From contig NC_092670.1 in assembly GCF_964355755.1 (NCBI RefSeq), forward strand, positions 25,001 through 89,000: a stretch of 64,000 nt of DNA, in the 5' to 3' direction. Source of the stretch: Antedon mediterranea. Lineage: Eukaryota; Echinodermata; Crinoidea; Comatulida; Antedonidae. Below are positions 1 through 33,104 of the stretch, piece after piece (position 1 is the first letter of the stretch; every line of letters begins with the position of its first letter). The notes under the pieces are model-generated. The model was not told the DNA's origin and did no database searches. It saw only the letters and a list, made by a program, of their open reading frames with translations. Position numbers and translations under genes: made by a program.

Positions 1-366
1 TGACCCTAAACAGCGTATACTGACAATCAAGGGGCCTTCTTGATGTGTATGACCCTAGAGGGTGACCCTAAACAGCGTATGCTGACAATCAAGGGGCCTT
101 CTTGATGAGTATGACCCTAGAAGGTGACCCTAAACAGCGTATGCTGGCAATCAAGGGGCCTTCTTGATGAGTATGACCCTAGAGGGTGACCCTAAACAGC
201 CTATGCTGACAATCAAGGGGCCTTCTTGATGAGTATGCCCCTAGAGGGTGACCCTAAACAGCGTATGCTGACAATCAAGGGGCCTTCTTGATGAGTATGA
301 CCCTAGAGGGTGACCCTAAACAAGGTATGCTGACAATCAAGGGGCCTTCTTGATGAGTATGACCCT
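1..366. repeat. 62-bp tandem repeat, ~5.9 copies
   Basis: Unit starts TGACCCTAAACAGCGTATG recur at 1, 63, 125, 187, 249 and 311 with only a few substitutions. Each unit contains ATCAAG...CTTGAT around AAGGGGCCTT, so it can form a small hairpin. The array is cut by the window's left edge. No coding frame is credible; an open frame that starts in the last unit is fortuitous. Confidence 0.95.
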
Positions 367-518
367 TATTCGTCTCGAAAGATGTACTAGGTTTTTTAAA
401 GTGCACATGAGCCAGATGTGTACACTGGACCTAAGGTTTATAGTCCTTTTCCGAGAAGACTCGTTCTACCACCAGAACCATGGAGCGAGTGAGGCTTGTA
501 CCCTTACCGATGTAAATA

Positions 519-762
519 TGGCAAGGTATTACGTTTCCACTGTCTTAACCACTTGGTCACTCACCGCTCCAGTATAGACCTACTGTAGTATTTCAGACCT
601 GTCAAAATACACTCATAAGTAAACATCAATTGTACTAGAGTGGCAAGGTATTACGTTTCCACTGTCTTAACCACTTGGCCACTCACCGCTCCAGTATAGG
701 CCTACTGTAGTACTTCAGACCTGTCAAAATACACTCATAAGTAAACATCAATTGTACTAGTA
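519..762. repeat. 122-bp direct duplication (2 copies)
   Basis: The segment beginning TGGCAAGGTATTACGTTTCC at 519 recurs at 641 with a handful of changes. The flanks on both sides show no gene. Downstream (763-983) is AT-rich and featureless. Confidence 0.9.
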
Positions 763-983
763 ACCACTGGTTAGTACTGTATAACATTAACCTTAAACTC
801 TTTATTTTTATTTTATTAATTTTACCAACATTAAAACAACACTTAAACTTTGAGTGTGCCAAGGAGTGGCAAAAGAGGTCGAAGGACCACTGTCGCCATA
901 AGGCGTGCCACACCAACACTCAAAGCATACATTAAAACATAAAACAATGTAAATATGTAATATTAATACAATGATTATATACA

Positions 984-1170
984 TTAAAGAGGCATAGTAT
1001 TTTTTAAGTGGTCCATTAACATGTTTTTAAATTGTACCCAACTTCCGCAAACAAAGGCGTCTTTAATATTGACCGGTAGGGTATTCCACAAACGAATAAA
1101 TCTGGTTGGGATACAATTCTTTCCACTATCAGCTTTACAAACTTTTCTTTTCATTCTACGACATATTCAC
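984..1170 (-). pseudogene. Non-LTR retrotransposon 3' fragment (end of reverse transcriptase ORF)
   Basis: The minus strand reads a frame ending at the stop at 984-986 with IPTRFIRLWNTLPVNIKDAF followed by an FKNMLMDHLK segment. A W-N-x-L-P motif followed by an F-K segment is typical of the C-terminus of CR1/Jockey-like LINE polyproteins. An upstream stop interrupts the frame near 1160, so this is a dead 5'-truncated copy. The exact LINE clade is not determined. Confidence 0.7.
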
Positions 1171-1240
1171 ACGTGTTCAACATCCTAGAGTGAGCACAGT
1201 GTAAAATAGAGATATTATAATAATATGATCTCTATGCTTA

Positions 1241-1661
1241 CAAAGAACTTATAACACAAGAATCTCCTGTTCGTCCGAAGGGCGTAACAATTTCGAAAGG
1301 CATTGTGGGATAGAATAGAGCTAATGGGTGGCGCCATTGTGAGCCATGGAGTAGGGCGCCCGCATCAAATTAGAAAGTCAAAATCATAGAGGGGATCTGC
1401 TAATACTCTAGGGGGGGATAGAGTAATTGACTGAGGAGTAGGGCGCCCGCATAAAATTATAAAGTCAAAATCATAGAGGGGATCTGCTAATGCTCTAGGG
1501 AGGATACTGTAGAGTAATTTACTTCCTAGTTTGGAGGGGGCCAGTGCTGCTCCATGCTGTGAAATGGCGTCGCCCAGTTTGACCTTTTAACCCTGTACTT
1601 CCGATACTGTGTTTTGAATGCAAATTGAAGAACAGGAGATTCTTGTGTTATAAGTTCTTTG
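1241..1661. mobile_element. 421-bp non-autonomous DNA element with ~32-bp TIRs
   Basis: Left end CAAAGAACTTATAACACAAG (1241) has its reverse complement at the right end (to 1661); the match covers about 32 bp through CTCCTGTTC. ATGCTTA flanks the element at 1234-1240 and 1662-1668 and is the likely 7-bp target-site duplication. The interior holds two ~87-bp direct repeats containing GTAGGGCGCCCGCAT (1351 and 1438). No transposase frame is visible. Superfamily is uncertain; a hAT-like origin is possible from the duplication size. Confidence 0.75.
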
Positions 1662-1890
1662 ATGCTTATCACTAAAAAAGAAAACTAGAGAACTAGCAAT
1701 GGAGTCCGGTTGGCCAGCTTACTTTATTTTAGAGATGGTCAAAATATATTTAAAAATGCATTCGAAAAATAATGAAAGAACTAATATTAAGTCTCATTTT
1801 CCAGGAGAGCTTATTTTGTGTAGCTGCAGCCTTTGGTGTTTTCTATTATTGAAGGTTCATACTGTAGATTACCAGATACAATCACTCTTT

Positions 1891-2010
1891 GCATCATCTG
1901 CTGCTATGGTACTAGGAGAATGTGTGGGTCCTGACCGTCCATTTGTAGTGATCATCTGCTGCTATATGGTAGGAGAATGTGCGAGTCCTGACCGTCCATT
2001 TGTAGTGTGT
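1891..2010. repeat. ~59-bp direct duplication
   Basis: Two imperfect copies contain ATCATCTGCTGCTAT and TCCTGACCGTCCATTTGTAG. An open frame crosses them but shows no recognisable protein. Confidence 0.8.
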
Positions 2011-2061
2011 AGATCTACTGGTTACATACTGTGAAAGAACTACACTGGACAACATTATTGT

Positions 2062-2297
2062 AACAATGTATAGAGAAGATAATTTTTTATTATTAGTCTG
2101 TCTACATTGTATTTTAGTTATAAAGTATTGTTTTTGTAACAATGTGTAGAGAAGATAATTGGTTATTATTAGTCTGTCTACATTGTATTTTAGTTATAAA
2201 GTATTGTTTTTGTAACAATGTATAGAGAAGATAATTGGTTATTATTAATCTGTCTACATTGTATTTTAGTTATAAGAAATAAAGTATTGTTTTTGTC
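2062..2297. repeat. 76-bp tandem repeat, ~3 copies
   Basis: AACAATGTATAGAGAAGATAA recurs at 2062, 2138 and 2214. Both AACAATGTATAG and CTACATTGTAT occur in each unit, so every unit can fold back on itself. Confidence 0.9.
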
Positions 2298-3424
2298 ATT
2301 ATGTTTGACGTTTTTTATATACAATAATATTGAATCATCCGTGTTGTATTGTGAAAAATGCCATGGGTCTCCATTAAGGTTTTTTAACTAGCCAAGAGGA
2401 CCAGCAGTGTAAAGAAACAATTTTACTGGTCCTCCACACCTTTTACTGACAGGCCACTAACTTTTGGCCTATACCTCATAAGCCTATTTGTGCTAATATT
2501 TGAAGAAATTATGCTGCCCAGATAAAAAATGGAAAATCCCAATATAATTTTGTCTCTATAGAAAGTTTACACACACAAGCGGTATATAGATTATGTTATT
2601 CCTTTGTTATGGCCAATTACACAAAACTCTGAGTGGGCAGGCAGTTTCCGCTCAGGATATATACAGATTCTGGAACAAACTATGCGGTTTCCAACTTAGC
2701 ACCGGAACTGCTTACCTGCTGTGTAAATTGGCCTTTAGGCATTTATTCAAACGGACATTAGGAAACAGTACGATGGGAAGCTTATAGTTCACTAAGGCTG
2801 AAAAATGTGTATTTGGAAACTCGGACTGGACATGCGCAGACCCCAAAGCATGTCTGGGAGAAGAGAGTCTATGAGATGGAGACAGCTATGTCTGTAAGAT
2901 GTGTTTAATAAAGTTTTCATTTTGGCTGTCAACAAGGCCTTGTATAATACCATCAATTTATCATTAAATAATGGTCAATCCTTCCTCTATTAATTATTTT
3001 TTGCGAATGGTGTGTATAAATAGATAAAGAATTGTTTGATAGTCAGTGAGTCCATTTTTTTGATGGCTGGAAATTAGAAATTTTGCAATTCACTGAATTG
3101 TTTAATGTTGGGGTCTAGTATAGTCTAGGCGCGCATGGAGGTATTATACCTAGGTATGTTTTTGTTCTGACAAGGTAACAGACTTCACTTGTTCATTTCA
3201 GATTTACGTTACACAACATTTTTACTACAGTACTACTGATTGTTAAATAAAAATAACTGATATAAGACGTTAGTTCCCAAAAAACAAAATCAGTTGAATA
3301 GGTTATTTTCTAGTAATAAAAGTAATCATTTCCGTAGCAAAAATAACCTTGGAAAAAATATTTTCACTTATAAAATGACATAAATGGTTAAATCAAACCA
3401 AAAACCCCATTTTTTCGATCCAAA
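2298..3424. other. Intergenic stretch without a recognisable gene
   Basis: Six-frame reading gives no family match. An AATAAA at about 2906 follows a less AT-rich stretch (2820-2890) and could be a 3' end of an unknown transcript, but nothing else supports it. Confidence 0.5.
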
Positions 3425-4640
3425 TTTTGGTCAAATTTAGCACTAGTGGAGCGCAGTGATATAAAATAGAAATAAGTCACTAATTTTAATATCTTTTTGT
3501 ACGTTAATACACTGTGCTCAAGTGGACACAATTTGGCGCCAGTGAGGAGCACAGTGATATAAAATAGAAACAAGTCACTGAATTTTAATATCTTTTCGTA
3601 TGTTAATACACTGTGCTTAAGTGGAACCAATTTGGAGCCAGGGGAGCACAGTGATATAAAATAGAAATAAGTCACTGAATTTTAATATCTTTTCGTATGT
3701 TAATACACTGTGTTCAAGTGGACCCAATTTGGAGCCAGTGGAGCACAGTGATATAAAATAGAAATAAGTCACTGAATTTTAATATCTTTTCGTATGTTAA
3801 TACATTGTGCTCAAGTGGACCCAATTTGGCGCCAGGAGAGCACAGTGATACAAAATAGAAATAAGTCACTGAATGTTAATATATTTTCGTATGTTAATAC
3901 ACTGTGCTCAAGTGGACCTAATTTGGCGCCAGTGGAGCCCAGTGATATAAAATAGAAAAAAGTCATTGAATTTTAATACCTTTTCGTATGTTAATACACT
4001 GTGCTCAAGTGGACCCAATTTGGAGCCAGGGTAGCACAGTGATATAAAATAGAAATAAGTCACTGAATGTTAATATCTTTTCGTATGTTAATACACTGTG
4101 CTCAAGAAGTGGACCCAATTTGAGCCAGTGGAGCACAATGATTAAAAATAGAAATAAGTCACTGAATTGTAATATCTTTTCGTATGTTAATACACTGTGC
4201 TCAACTGGACCCAATTTGGAGCTAGGGGAGCACAGTGATATAAAATAGAAATGAGTCACTGAATTTTAATATCTAAGTTTTCGTATGTTAATACACTGTG
4301 CTCAAGAAGTGGACCCAATATGGAGCCAGTGGAGCACAGTGATATAAAATAGAAATAAGTCACTAAATTTTAATATCTTTTCGTATGTTAATACACTGTG
4401 CTCAAGTGGACACAATTTGGAGACAGGGGCGCACAGTGATATAAATAGAAAAAAGTCACTGAATTTTAATATCTTTTCGTATGTTAATACACTGTGCTCA
4501 AGTGGACCCAATTTGTCGCCAGGAGAGCACAGTGATATAAAATAGAAATAAGTCATTGAATGTTAATATATTTTCGTATGTTAATACACTGTGCTCAAGT
4601 GGACCTAATTTGGCGCCAGTGGAGCACAGTGATATAAAAT

Positions 4641-5432
4641 GGAAAAGGTTTCAGTTTTCATCGACATTTTTATTCCATAATCAAAATAAAAACATATACA
4701 AATACAATACAAATAATAAGATAATGGAATGGGATACAAAATAAGCACAAGTGCTTTAAGCATGTAACCCTAACAAAAAGATCAAACAATTAGTACAAAC
4801 AAAAAGAACAAACCAAAATAACATAATGTGATTTACTTAACTTAAATATTTCTATTGTTATAATATTGCTTTAATCTCTATTTAAACAAACTTAAAGTGG
4901 GGAATTGTTTTATATAGTCTGTTAAATTGTTCCAAATATGTGTTCCTTGGTAGGAAATACATTGCTGTCCGACTTTGGTGCGTTTTAGTTGTGGGCAGTA
5001 GTTTGACCTGTTTCTAGTTGAGTAATTATGGAATGAGGCAGATGTACTAAATAAGTTATTAAATGATTCAGGTAATAGATTATGTTTATATTGATACATA
5101 AATATAGCAGTGTGTTTCGTATAAAGGTCAAAAATATTTAATGTTTGGGTCGAAATAAAAAGTGGATGAGAAGGATGCATAAAATGAACATGACAAATAT
5201 TTCTAAGTGCTTTTTTCTGGAGAATATGTATACGGTTTAAGTTTGTAGCAGAAGTAGCACCCCATACTGTGATAGCATACGTTATTCTAGGTAATATAAG
5301 TGCATTGTATACCGTTAACAAGATTTTACTTGATAACATAGACTTCACTTTGTTTAAGACACCAATTATTCTAGAAATACTGTTTGCTACCTCATTTACA
5401 TGAAAATTAAACGATAAAGTTTCATCCAGAAA
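4641..5432 (-). mobile_element. 5'-truncated LINE inserted into satellite A
   Basis: Satellite sequence stops inside a unit at ATATAAAATGG (about 4640) and resumes inside a unit at AAAAAGTCACTGAATTTTAA (about 5430). The insert reads as a LINE on the minus strand, with coding sequence to 4878 and an A/T-rich 3' untranslated part to about 4641. Short A-runs at both edges may be part of the target-site duplication. Confidence 0.8.
4878..5431 (-). pseudogene. LINE reverse transcriptase C-terminal part
   Basis: The frame begins with LDETLSFNFHVNEVANSISR (5' truncated at the satellite junction) and continues through LTVYNALILPRITYAITVWG, a Q-K-K-A-L-R motif and a terminal IWNNLTDYIK/FK segment, about 184 codons. 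An L...Y..L..P...Y....W segment followed by a K-A-x-R motif is characteristic of the region after the RT palm in CR1/Jockey-type LINEs. The RT catalytic motifs themselves are missing because of 5' truncation. The frame is intact, so the insertion is probably young. Confidence 0.88.
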
Positions 5433-5699
5433 AAGTCACTGAATTTTAATATCTTTTCGTATTTAATATACACTATGCTCAAGTGGACCCGATTTGAAGC
5501 CAGAGGAGCACTGTGATATAAAATAGAAATAAGTCACTGAATTTTAATATCTTTTCGTATGTTAATACACTGTGCTCAAGAAGTGGGCCCAATTTGGAGC
5601 CAGTGGAGCACAGTAATCAAAAATAGAAAAAGTCACTAAATTTTAATATCTTGTTGTATGTTAATACATTGTGCTCAAGTGGACCCAATTTGGCACCAA

Positions 5700-6067
5700 T
5701 ATCGGTTACTCCATCCGTAATGGAAAAGAAAAATTACTTTCAAGCCACATCAGTGATTTTAATAACTTGCGTATAATACTTATGAAAGAACATACAATTC
5801 CAACACATTTTGTTAAACTTTAGCGATTAAAAAAAAGACATAATTATGTTAAAAATATGAATTATGTAGTAACTTATTGAAAGTATACTACCAAATTTCA
5901 AATGTGTAGGACAATTATTTTATTACGATCAGAATTTAAAGTTTAAAAAATGTGTTGGAATTCTATGTTCTATCATAAATATACATTTTAAACGAACGAA
6001 AATTACTAAAATCACTGATATGGCTCGAAACTAATTTTTCTTTTGCATTACGCATGGAGTAACCGAT
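5700..6067. repeat. Inner inverted repeat and spacer of foldback A
   Basis: ATCGGTTACTCCATCCGTAA (about 5700) through AACACATTTT (5813) is mirrored by AAAATGTGTTGG (about 5944) through GGAGTAACCGAT (6067). The ~130-bp spacer carries nothing recognisable. Further copies of this inner module (with AAAATCACTGATGTGGCTTG) lie at about 6400, 7210, 8430 and 34260. Confidence 0.85.
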
Positions 6068-6129
6068 TTTGAACTTATATACCAAGTTTAAAATATTTTT
6101 TGAAATCCAGAAGTATTTTTTCTCGATGT

Positions 6130-9100
6130 TTTTGTATGTGACTATTTCCCTGTGCTCCACTGGCGCCAAATTGGATCCACTGGAGCACAGTGTATTAACA
6201 TACGAACATTTCTTTTGTAAAAAAAAAATACTCCTTGATTTCAATATATATTTCTTGGTATATTTTTAATTTAAGTTGCTCAATTTACAGGGAAAAAATC
6301 GAATTCCTAACCGTTTTTTTTGTTGTAAAAATCATGATTAGATTTTAACAGATGTGTCGGAATTGTATGTTTTTTCATAAGTATTATCTTAAGCAAACGC
6401 AAGTTATTAAAATCACTGATGTGGCTTGAAACTATTTTTCTTTTGGTTTACGGATGATAGAGTAACCGATATTGAACATATACCAAGTTTGAAATATTTT
6501 TAAATTCCAGAAGTATTTTTTCTCGATGTTTTTGTATGTGACTATTTCCCTGTGCTCCCATTGGTGCCAAATTGGGTCCACTTGAGCACAGTGTTTGAAA
6601 ATACGAAAAGATATTATAATTTAGTGACTTTTTTCTATTTTATATCATTAATTGTGCTCACTGGCGCGCGCCAAATTGGGTCCACTTGAGCACAGTGTAT
6701 TAACATATACGAAAAGATATTAAAATTCAGTGACTTTTTTCTATTTTATATCACTGTGCTCCACTGGCTCCAAATTGGGTCCACTTGAGCACAGTGTATT
6801 AACATACGAAAAGATATTAAAATTCAGTGACTTTTTTCTATTTTATATCACTGTGCTCCCCTGTCTCCAAATTGTGTCCACTTGAGCACAGTGTATTAAC
6901 ATACGAAAAGATATTAAAATTTAGTGACTTATTTCTATTTTATATCACTGTGCTCCACTGGCTCCAAATTGGGTCCACTGGAGTACAGTGTATTAACATA
7001 CGAACATTTCTTTTGTAAAAAAAAAATACTCCTTGATTTCAATATATATTTCTTGGTATATTTTTAATTTAAGTTGCTCAATTTACAGGGAAAAAATCGA
7101 ATTCCTAACCGTTTTTTTTTGTTGTAAAAATCATGATTAGATTTTAACATATGTGTCGGAATTGTATGTTTTTTCATAAGTATTATCTTAAGCAAACGCA
7201 AGTTATTAAAATCACTGATGTGGCTTGAAACTATTTTTCTTTTGGTTTACGGATGATAGAGTAACCGATATTGAACATATATACCAAGTTTGAAATATTT
7301 TTAAATTCCAGAAGTATTTTTTCTCGATGTTTTGGTATGTGACTATTTCCCTGTGCTCCCATTGGTGCCAAATTGGGTCCACTTGAGCACAGTGTTTGAA
7401 CATACGAAAAGATATTATAATTTAGTGACTTTTTTCTATTTTATATCACTGTGCTCACTGGCGCGCGCCAAATTGGGTCCACTTGAGCACAGTGTATTAA
7501 CATATACGAAAAGATATTAAAATTCAGTGACTTTTTTCTATTTTATATCACTGTGCTCCACTGGCTCCAAATTGGGTCCACTTGAGCACAGTGTATTAAC
7601 ATACGAAAAGATATTAAAATTCAGTGACTTTTTTCTATTTTATATCACTGTGCTCCCCTGTCTCCAAATTGTGTCCACTTGAGCACAGTGTATTAACATA
7701 CGAAAAGATATTAAAATTTAGTGACTTATTTCTATTTTATATCACTGTGCTCCACTGGCTCCAAATTGGGTCCACTTGAGCATAGTGTATTAACATACGA
7801 AAAGATATTAAAATTCAGTGACTTTTTTCTATTTTATATCACTGTGCTCCCCTGTCTCCAAATTGTGTCCACTTGAGCACAGTGTATTAACATACGAAAA
7901 GATATTAAAATTTAGTGACTTATTTCTATTTTATATCACTGTGCTCCACTGGCTCCAAATTGGGTCCACTTGAGCACAGTGTATTAACATACGAAAAGAT
8001 ATTAAGATTCAGTGAATTTTTTATTACGAAAATATATTAAAATTCAGTGATTTATTTCTATTTTATATCATTGTGCTCCCCTGGCTCCAAATTGGGTCCA
8101 CTTGAGCACAGTGTTATTAACATACGAAAAGATATTAAAATTCAGTGACTTTTTCTATTTTATATCACTGTGCTCCACTGGCTCCAAATTGGGTCCACTG
8201 GAGCACAGTGTATTAACATACGAACATTTCTTTTGTAAAAAAAAAATACTCCTTGATTTCAATATATATTTCTTGGTATATTTTTAATTTAAGTTGCTCA
8301 ATTTACAGGGAAAAAAATCGAATTTCTAACCGTTTTTTTTGTTGTAAAAATCATGATTAGATTTTAACATATGTGTCGGAATTGTATGTTTTTTCATAAG
8401 TATTATCTTAAGCAAACGCAAGTTATTAAAATCACTGATGTGGCTTGAAACTATTTTTCTTTTGGTTTACGGATGATACAGTAACCGATATTGAACATAT
8501 ATACCAAGTTTGAAATATTTTTAAATTCCAGAAGTATTTTTTCTCGATGTTTTGGTATGTGACTATTTCCCTGTGCTCCCATTGGTGCCAAATTGGGTCC
8601 ACTTGAGCACAGTGTTTGAACATACGAAAAGATATTATAATTTAGTGACTTTTTTCTATTTTATATCACTGTGCTCACTGGCGCGCGCCAAATTGGGTCC
8701 ACTTGAGCACAGTGTATTAACATATACGAAAAGATATTAAAATTCAGTGACTTTTTTCTATTTTATATCACTGTGCTCCACTGGCTCCAAATTGGGTCCA
8801 CTTGAGCACAGTGTATTAACATACGAAAAGATATTAAAATTCAGTGACTTTTTTCTATTTTATATCACTGTGCTCCCCTGTCTCCAAATTGTGTCCACTT
8901 GAGCACAGTGTATTAACATACGAAAAGATATTAAAATTTAGTGACTTATTTCTATTTTATATCACTGTGCTCCACTGGCTCCAAATTGGGTCCACTTGAG
9001 CACAGTGTATTAACATACGAAAAGATATTAAAATTCAGTGACTTTTTTCTATTTTATATCACTGTGCTCCCCTGTCTCCAAATTGTGTCCACTTGAGCAC

Positions 9101-9425
9101 AGTGTATTAACATACGAAAAGATATTAAAATTTAGTGACTTATTTCTATTTTATATCACTGTGCTCCACTGGCTCCAAATTGGGTCCACTTGAGCACAGT
9201 GTATTAACATACGAAAAGATATTAAGATTTAGTGAATTTTTTATTACGAAAATATATTAAAATTCAGTGATTTATTTCTATTTTATATCATTGTGCTCCC
9301 CTGGCTCCAAATTGGGTCCACTTGAGCACAGTGTTATTAACATACGAAAAGATATTAAAATTCAGTGACTTATTTCTATTTTATATCACTGTGCTCCTCA
9401 CTGGCGCCAAATTGTGTCCACTGGA
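6130..9425 (-). repeat. Satellite family A, reverse arm with higher-order duplication
   Basis: Units are the reverse complement of the 3.4-5.7 kb array. A spacer module (TTTTGTAAAAAAAAAATACTCC) recurs at about 6214, 7013 and 8231. The block 7013-8230 is repeated as 8231-9390 almost without change, giving a ~1.22-kb higher-order unit. Near identity implies recent amplification. Small frames here are repeat shadows. Confidence 0.92.
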
Positions 9426-10274
9426 GTAGTTACCGTAGTACTATTTCTAATTCGGAAGTAAATAAAGGTATGGAACGCCGTTTACGCAACATTTCGATGA
9501 TATGAATTTTATGACGCGATATGTGAATGAAATGCATCGATATGAATTAAATGGTGCGATATATGAATGAAATGTTTTGAATTGAATGCTTTGAATTGAA
9601 TATTTTGAATGAAATGTTTTGAATGAAATGTTTTGAATGAAATGTTTTGAATGAAATGTTTTAAATGAAATGTTTTGAATGAAATGTTTTGAATGAAATG
9701 TTTGAATTGAATTGAAAAGTCAAACTATTGGTGGCGTATGTCATTCTCGCTCGCGATTATTTTCTCAACCTCTTAGGCCTAAGCCTGGGTACCCTCATCT
9801 CCTTTCTTCCACGCTGCCTTTACAGAGAATCCTAACAGACCTGGGTTCGGAAATATGTATTCCAATGTTTCAGGTCTGTTAGGGAGTCTCTGTAAAGGAT
9901 TCATATTGATGACAGCGTTGAAAGGAGATGAGGGTACCCATGCTTAGGCCTATTAAGAGGTTGAAAAAAAATCGCGAGCGGGAATGACATACGCCGCCAA
10001 TAGTTTGACTTTTCAATTCAATTCAAACATTTCATTCAAAACATTTCATTCAAAACATTTCATTCAAAACATTTTATTCAAAGCATTCAATTCAAAACAT
10101 TTCATTCATATATCACGCCATTCAATTCATATCGATGCATTTCATTCACATATCGCGTCATAAAATTCATATCATCAAAATGTTGCGTAAACGGCGTTCC
10201 ATATAAAGGCATAAATGGCGCTCCGTAGAAGTAGAGAATTGGTCGATCGTCGAAATGACGCTCTGAATATACCT
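9426..10274 (+). promoter_or_regulatory. Shared upstream module before GPS1, split by an insertion
   Basis: TACCGTAGTACTATTTC at 9431, an ETS-like CGGAAGT (9453-9459) and then, after the 733-bp element, ATAAATGGCGCTCCGTAGAA and CGTCGAAATGACGCTCTGAA up to about 10274. An uninterrupted copy lies at 34826-34938, the same distance upstream of SRP68. The module may be a terminal part of the foldback element or a duplicated proximal promoter; sequence alone does not separate these. Confidence 0.55.
9470..10202. mobile_element. 733-bp palindromic foldback element
   Basis: Ends are ATGGAACGCCGTTTACGCAA and its reverse complement, and the two halves stay complementary almost to the centre (spacer about 9843-9870). 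Each arm holds 14-bp tandem units AATGAAATGTTTTG. Flanks ATAAAGGT (9462-9469) and ATAAAGGC (10203-10210) form an 8-bp target-site duplication with one change. The empty site is present at about 34860 (AAATAAAGGCATAAATGG). No coding capacity. The 8-bp duplication suits hAT, P or TU-like foldback elements. Confidence 0.9.
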
Positions 10275-10402
10275 CCTGTGTGTACAAATGATGTTATTTA
10301 TGATAGGCCTACCACCGTATTAAAAGTTCGCTATTTGCCTGTTTTTGAGGAGCGAGTCGAACCACAGCTAAGTTTTAGCCTTTGTTTAGATTTATAAAGA
10401 AG

Positions 10403-31600
<21,198 letters not shown>

Positions 31601-32311
31601 TGATGTGACACTGACAGTAAATAATACAAATAGTAACAAGTAGTGCACTCGGTTTATTGCATGTCTATTGATAGACAAAGGGTACACGTTGTATAACCAG
31701 TAATTTCTCTTGCCTTGTATAACAAATTAATGTTACTCTAAACACTGTTAAAACACTTTTTTTTATAGCATAGCAAATTAACAGAAATAAGACTTCAAAG
31801 TTATATTCAATAGAACCAACGAATACACTTACTGTGTTTATACATGATAATACAATATTACACATATTTTGTAGTATAATATTCAGGGTACACCCATTGA
31901 AAATTAAAATGTACTAATTTATTCAGATTTCATAGACGGACAGAAGGTAGCAAATGCTGATTGTATAAAACTATACAAGATAGACCAAACTAGGCTACAA
32001 ATAATTATTATTGTTCATGAATTCTGTGACAGGCTACTCAGTATAAGAATAATATTCTGTAGTACAAAATGGTGGTTATACATTAAAGTTTTGTTCATTG
32101 AAATGAATATACAGTCACAGAATTTCCTACCACCAAAGCGAGGTATTTGGGATTACAAATCGAATGTATTATCCACCAAAAACATAAACAATTAAGATTA
32201 ATAAAATCAGACTTTGCATAGGCCATTTTGCAGTTTTAATCAAGTTATTCACTGATACATGTATAAAAAGATGAAATAAAGTTTAGTTTTTGTCACCCTT
32301 CATTAACCGTG
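31601..32311 (+). other. Probable GPS1 3' untranslated region
   Basis: No gene. The first good AATAAA after the stop is at 32275-32280 (ATGAAATAAAGTTTAG), which could end a ~680-nt 3' UTR. No transcript evidence is available. Confidence 0.4.
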
Positions 32312-32399
32312 TACATTGTGGCATAACGGGTAGTGTTTTAGTAACTATCATTTGAATTCTCTAAAAGCTGGGGTTTGAATCTCTACGATTTTTTTTTTA
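32312..32399 (+). repeat. tRNA-derived SINE-like remnant
   Basis: TGGCATAACGGG at 32319 resembles a Pol III A box and GGTTTGAATCTC at 32372 a B box, 53 bp apart. The T-arm TGGGG...CTCTA can pair, but the acceptor arms do not. A poly-T run follows. This is not an intact tRNA. Confidence 0.45.
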
Positions 32400-32479
32400 A
32401 TGTATAAAAAAATGTTTTTCTTAGTCTATTTTATCTGATGAAATACCAACTGACACGCGTTACCCTTATCAATATCAGA

Positions 32480-32740
32480 AATCAGATATTTTGCTAAGAA
32501 CTGGTAAAATTGAGATACTGTAGGACGGTATTTCATTGGACCCCTTTTTCAAGACTGGTTGAACTCGAGCACACTTTAACAGATTTAGAAATAGACAGTT
32601 ATTAAATGATAAATTTAAATATATAACACAAGGGATTTAAAATATGTAATGATGCAATTGAAATTAATTTTGCTGGTAGACCATCTGATCCAGTTGCTTT
32701 ATTTTGGTCGATTTTACAAATTAAATTAAATAAGTACCGC
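32480..32740 (-). pseudogene. LINE reverse transcriptase fragment (N-terminal palm)
   Basis: The minus strand reads KIDQNKATGSDGLPAKLIS and, about 120 bp further, ISILPVLSKISD. These correspond to the K-A-T-G-x-D-G-I-P and P-I-S-x-L-P-V-x-S-K-I motifs of non-LTR reverse transcriptases, in the correct order. A frameshift and stops separate the parts. Confidence 0.8.
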
Positions 32741-33104
32741 ATTAACAGTGATAGATTCAAGAAAAAAAGAATTTGGAAAGGGATTGGCCAGATACCGAGA
32801 AAAACATTTTTGTGAGGGGGGAATTTCGTTTGCAAGTATATAATTCTGCTGCGGACTGCGACTATAATCGCAACCCACCTATCATCTAGTTTACACTGGA
32901 TCTCCCGTTTGTAATGGAAAATAGAAAAAAATAAAATAACAGAAACTAAAGAGTTGAACGTAATATAAACGAGCCTATGTAATGGTATTAAAGAGCCACA
33001 GATGTTTTGGGAGAGGCGAATTGTAAAAGGACGAAAGGTAAAACAGCGGAAGAAGGCAGCAACGGCGTTCCATAGATCTCTACCAACGACGACACCGCCA
33101 GCTC
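32741..33104. other. Intergenic, nothing recognised
   Basis: No gene or repeat identified. GGCGTTCCAT at about 33064 resembles the end of the 733-bp element but is too short to assign. Confidence 0.5.

Larger units (their letters stand above)
3425..5700 (+). repeat. Satellite family A, forward arm (~98-bp monomers)
   Basis: Monomers run AGTCACTGAATTTTAATATC, TTTTCGTATGTTAATACACTG, then CACTGTGCTC and GAGCACAGTG separated by about 29 bp, then ATATAAAATAGAAATA. The CACTGTGCTC/GAGCACAGTG pair makes a 10-bp stem in each unit. About 15 units are present, interrupted by a LINE at 4641-5432. Short open frames across the array are shadows of the repeat. Confidence 0.92.
3425..9425. mobile_element. 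Giant foldback structure A (satellite-armed inverted repeat, ~6 kb)
   Basis: The left arm (3425-5700) is a ~98-bp satellite in one orientation and the right arm (6130-9425) is the same satellite reverse-complemented. Between them a second inverted repeat (5700-5813 against 5944-6067) closes towards a centre near 5880. The outermost left unit (CAAATTTAGCACTAGTGGAG near 3434) is mirrored by the outermost unit of another copy near 34.8 kb. This layout, terminal repeats built from tandem modules, is what is known for FB elements of Drosophila and TU elements of sea urchin. No transposase is present, so the element would be non-autonomous. No target-site duplication could be identified. Confidence 0.7.

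Noticed and set aside
3388..9425. Many 60-95-codon open frames with ISLCSPG-like repeats
   Set aside because: They are translations of the 98-bp satellite, shift with the repeat phase and occur on both strands; no family similarity.
33061..33074. AACGGCGTTCCAT as an end of the 733-bp palindromic element
   Set aside because: Only about 13 bp match and no partner end or duplication is visible.
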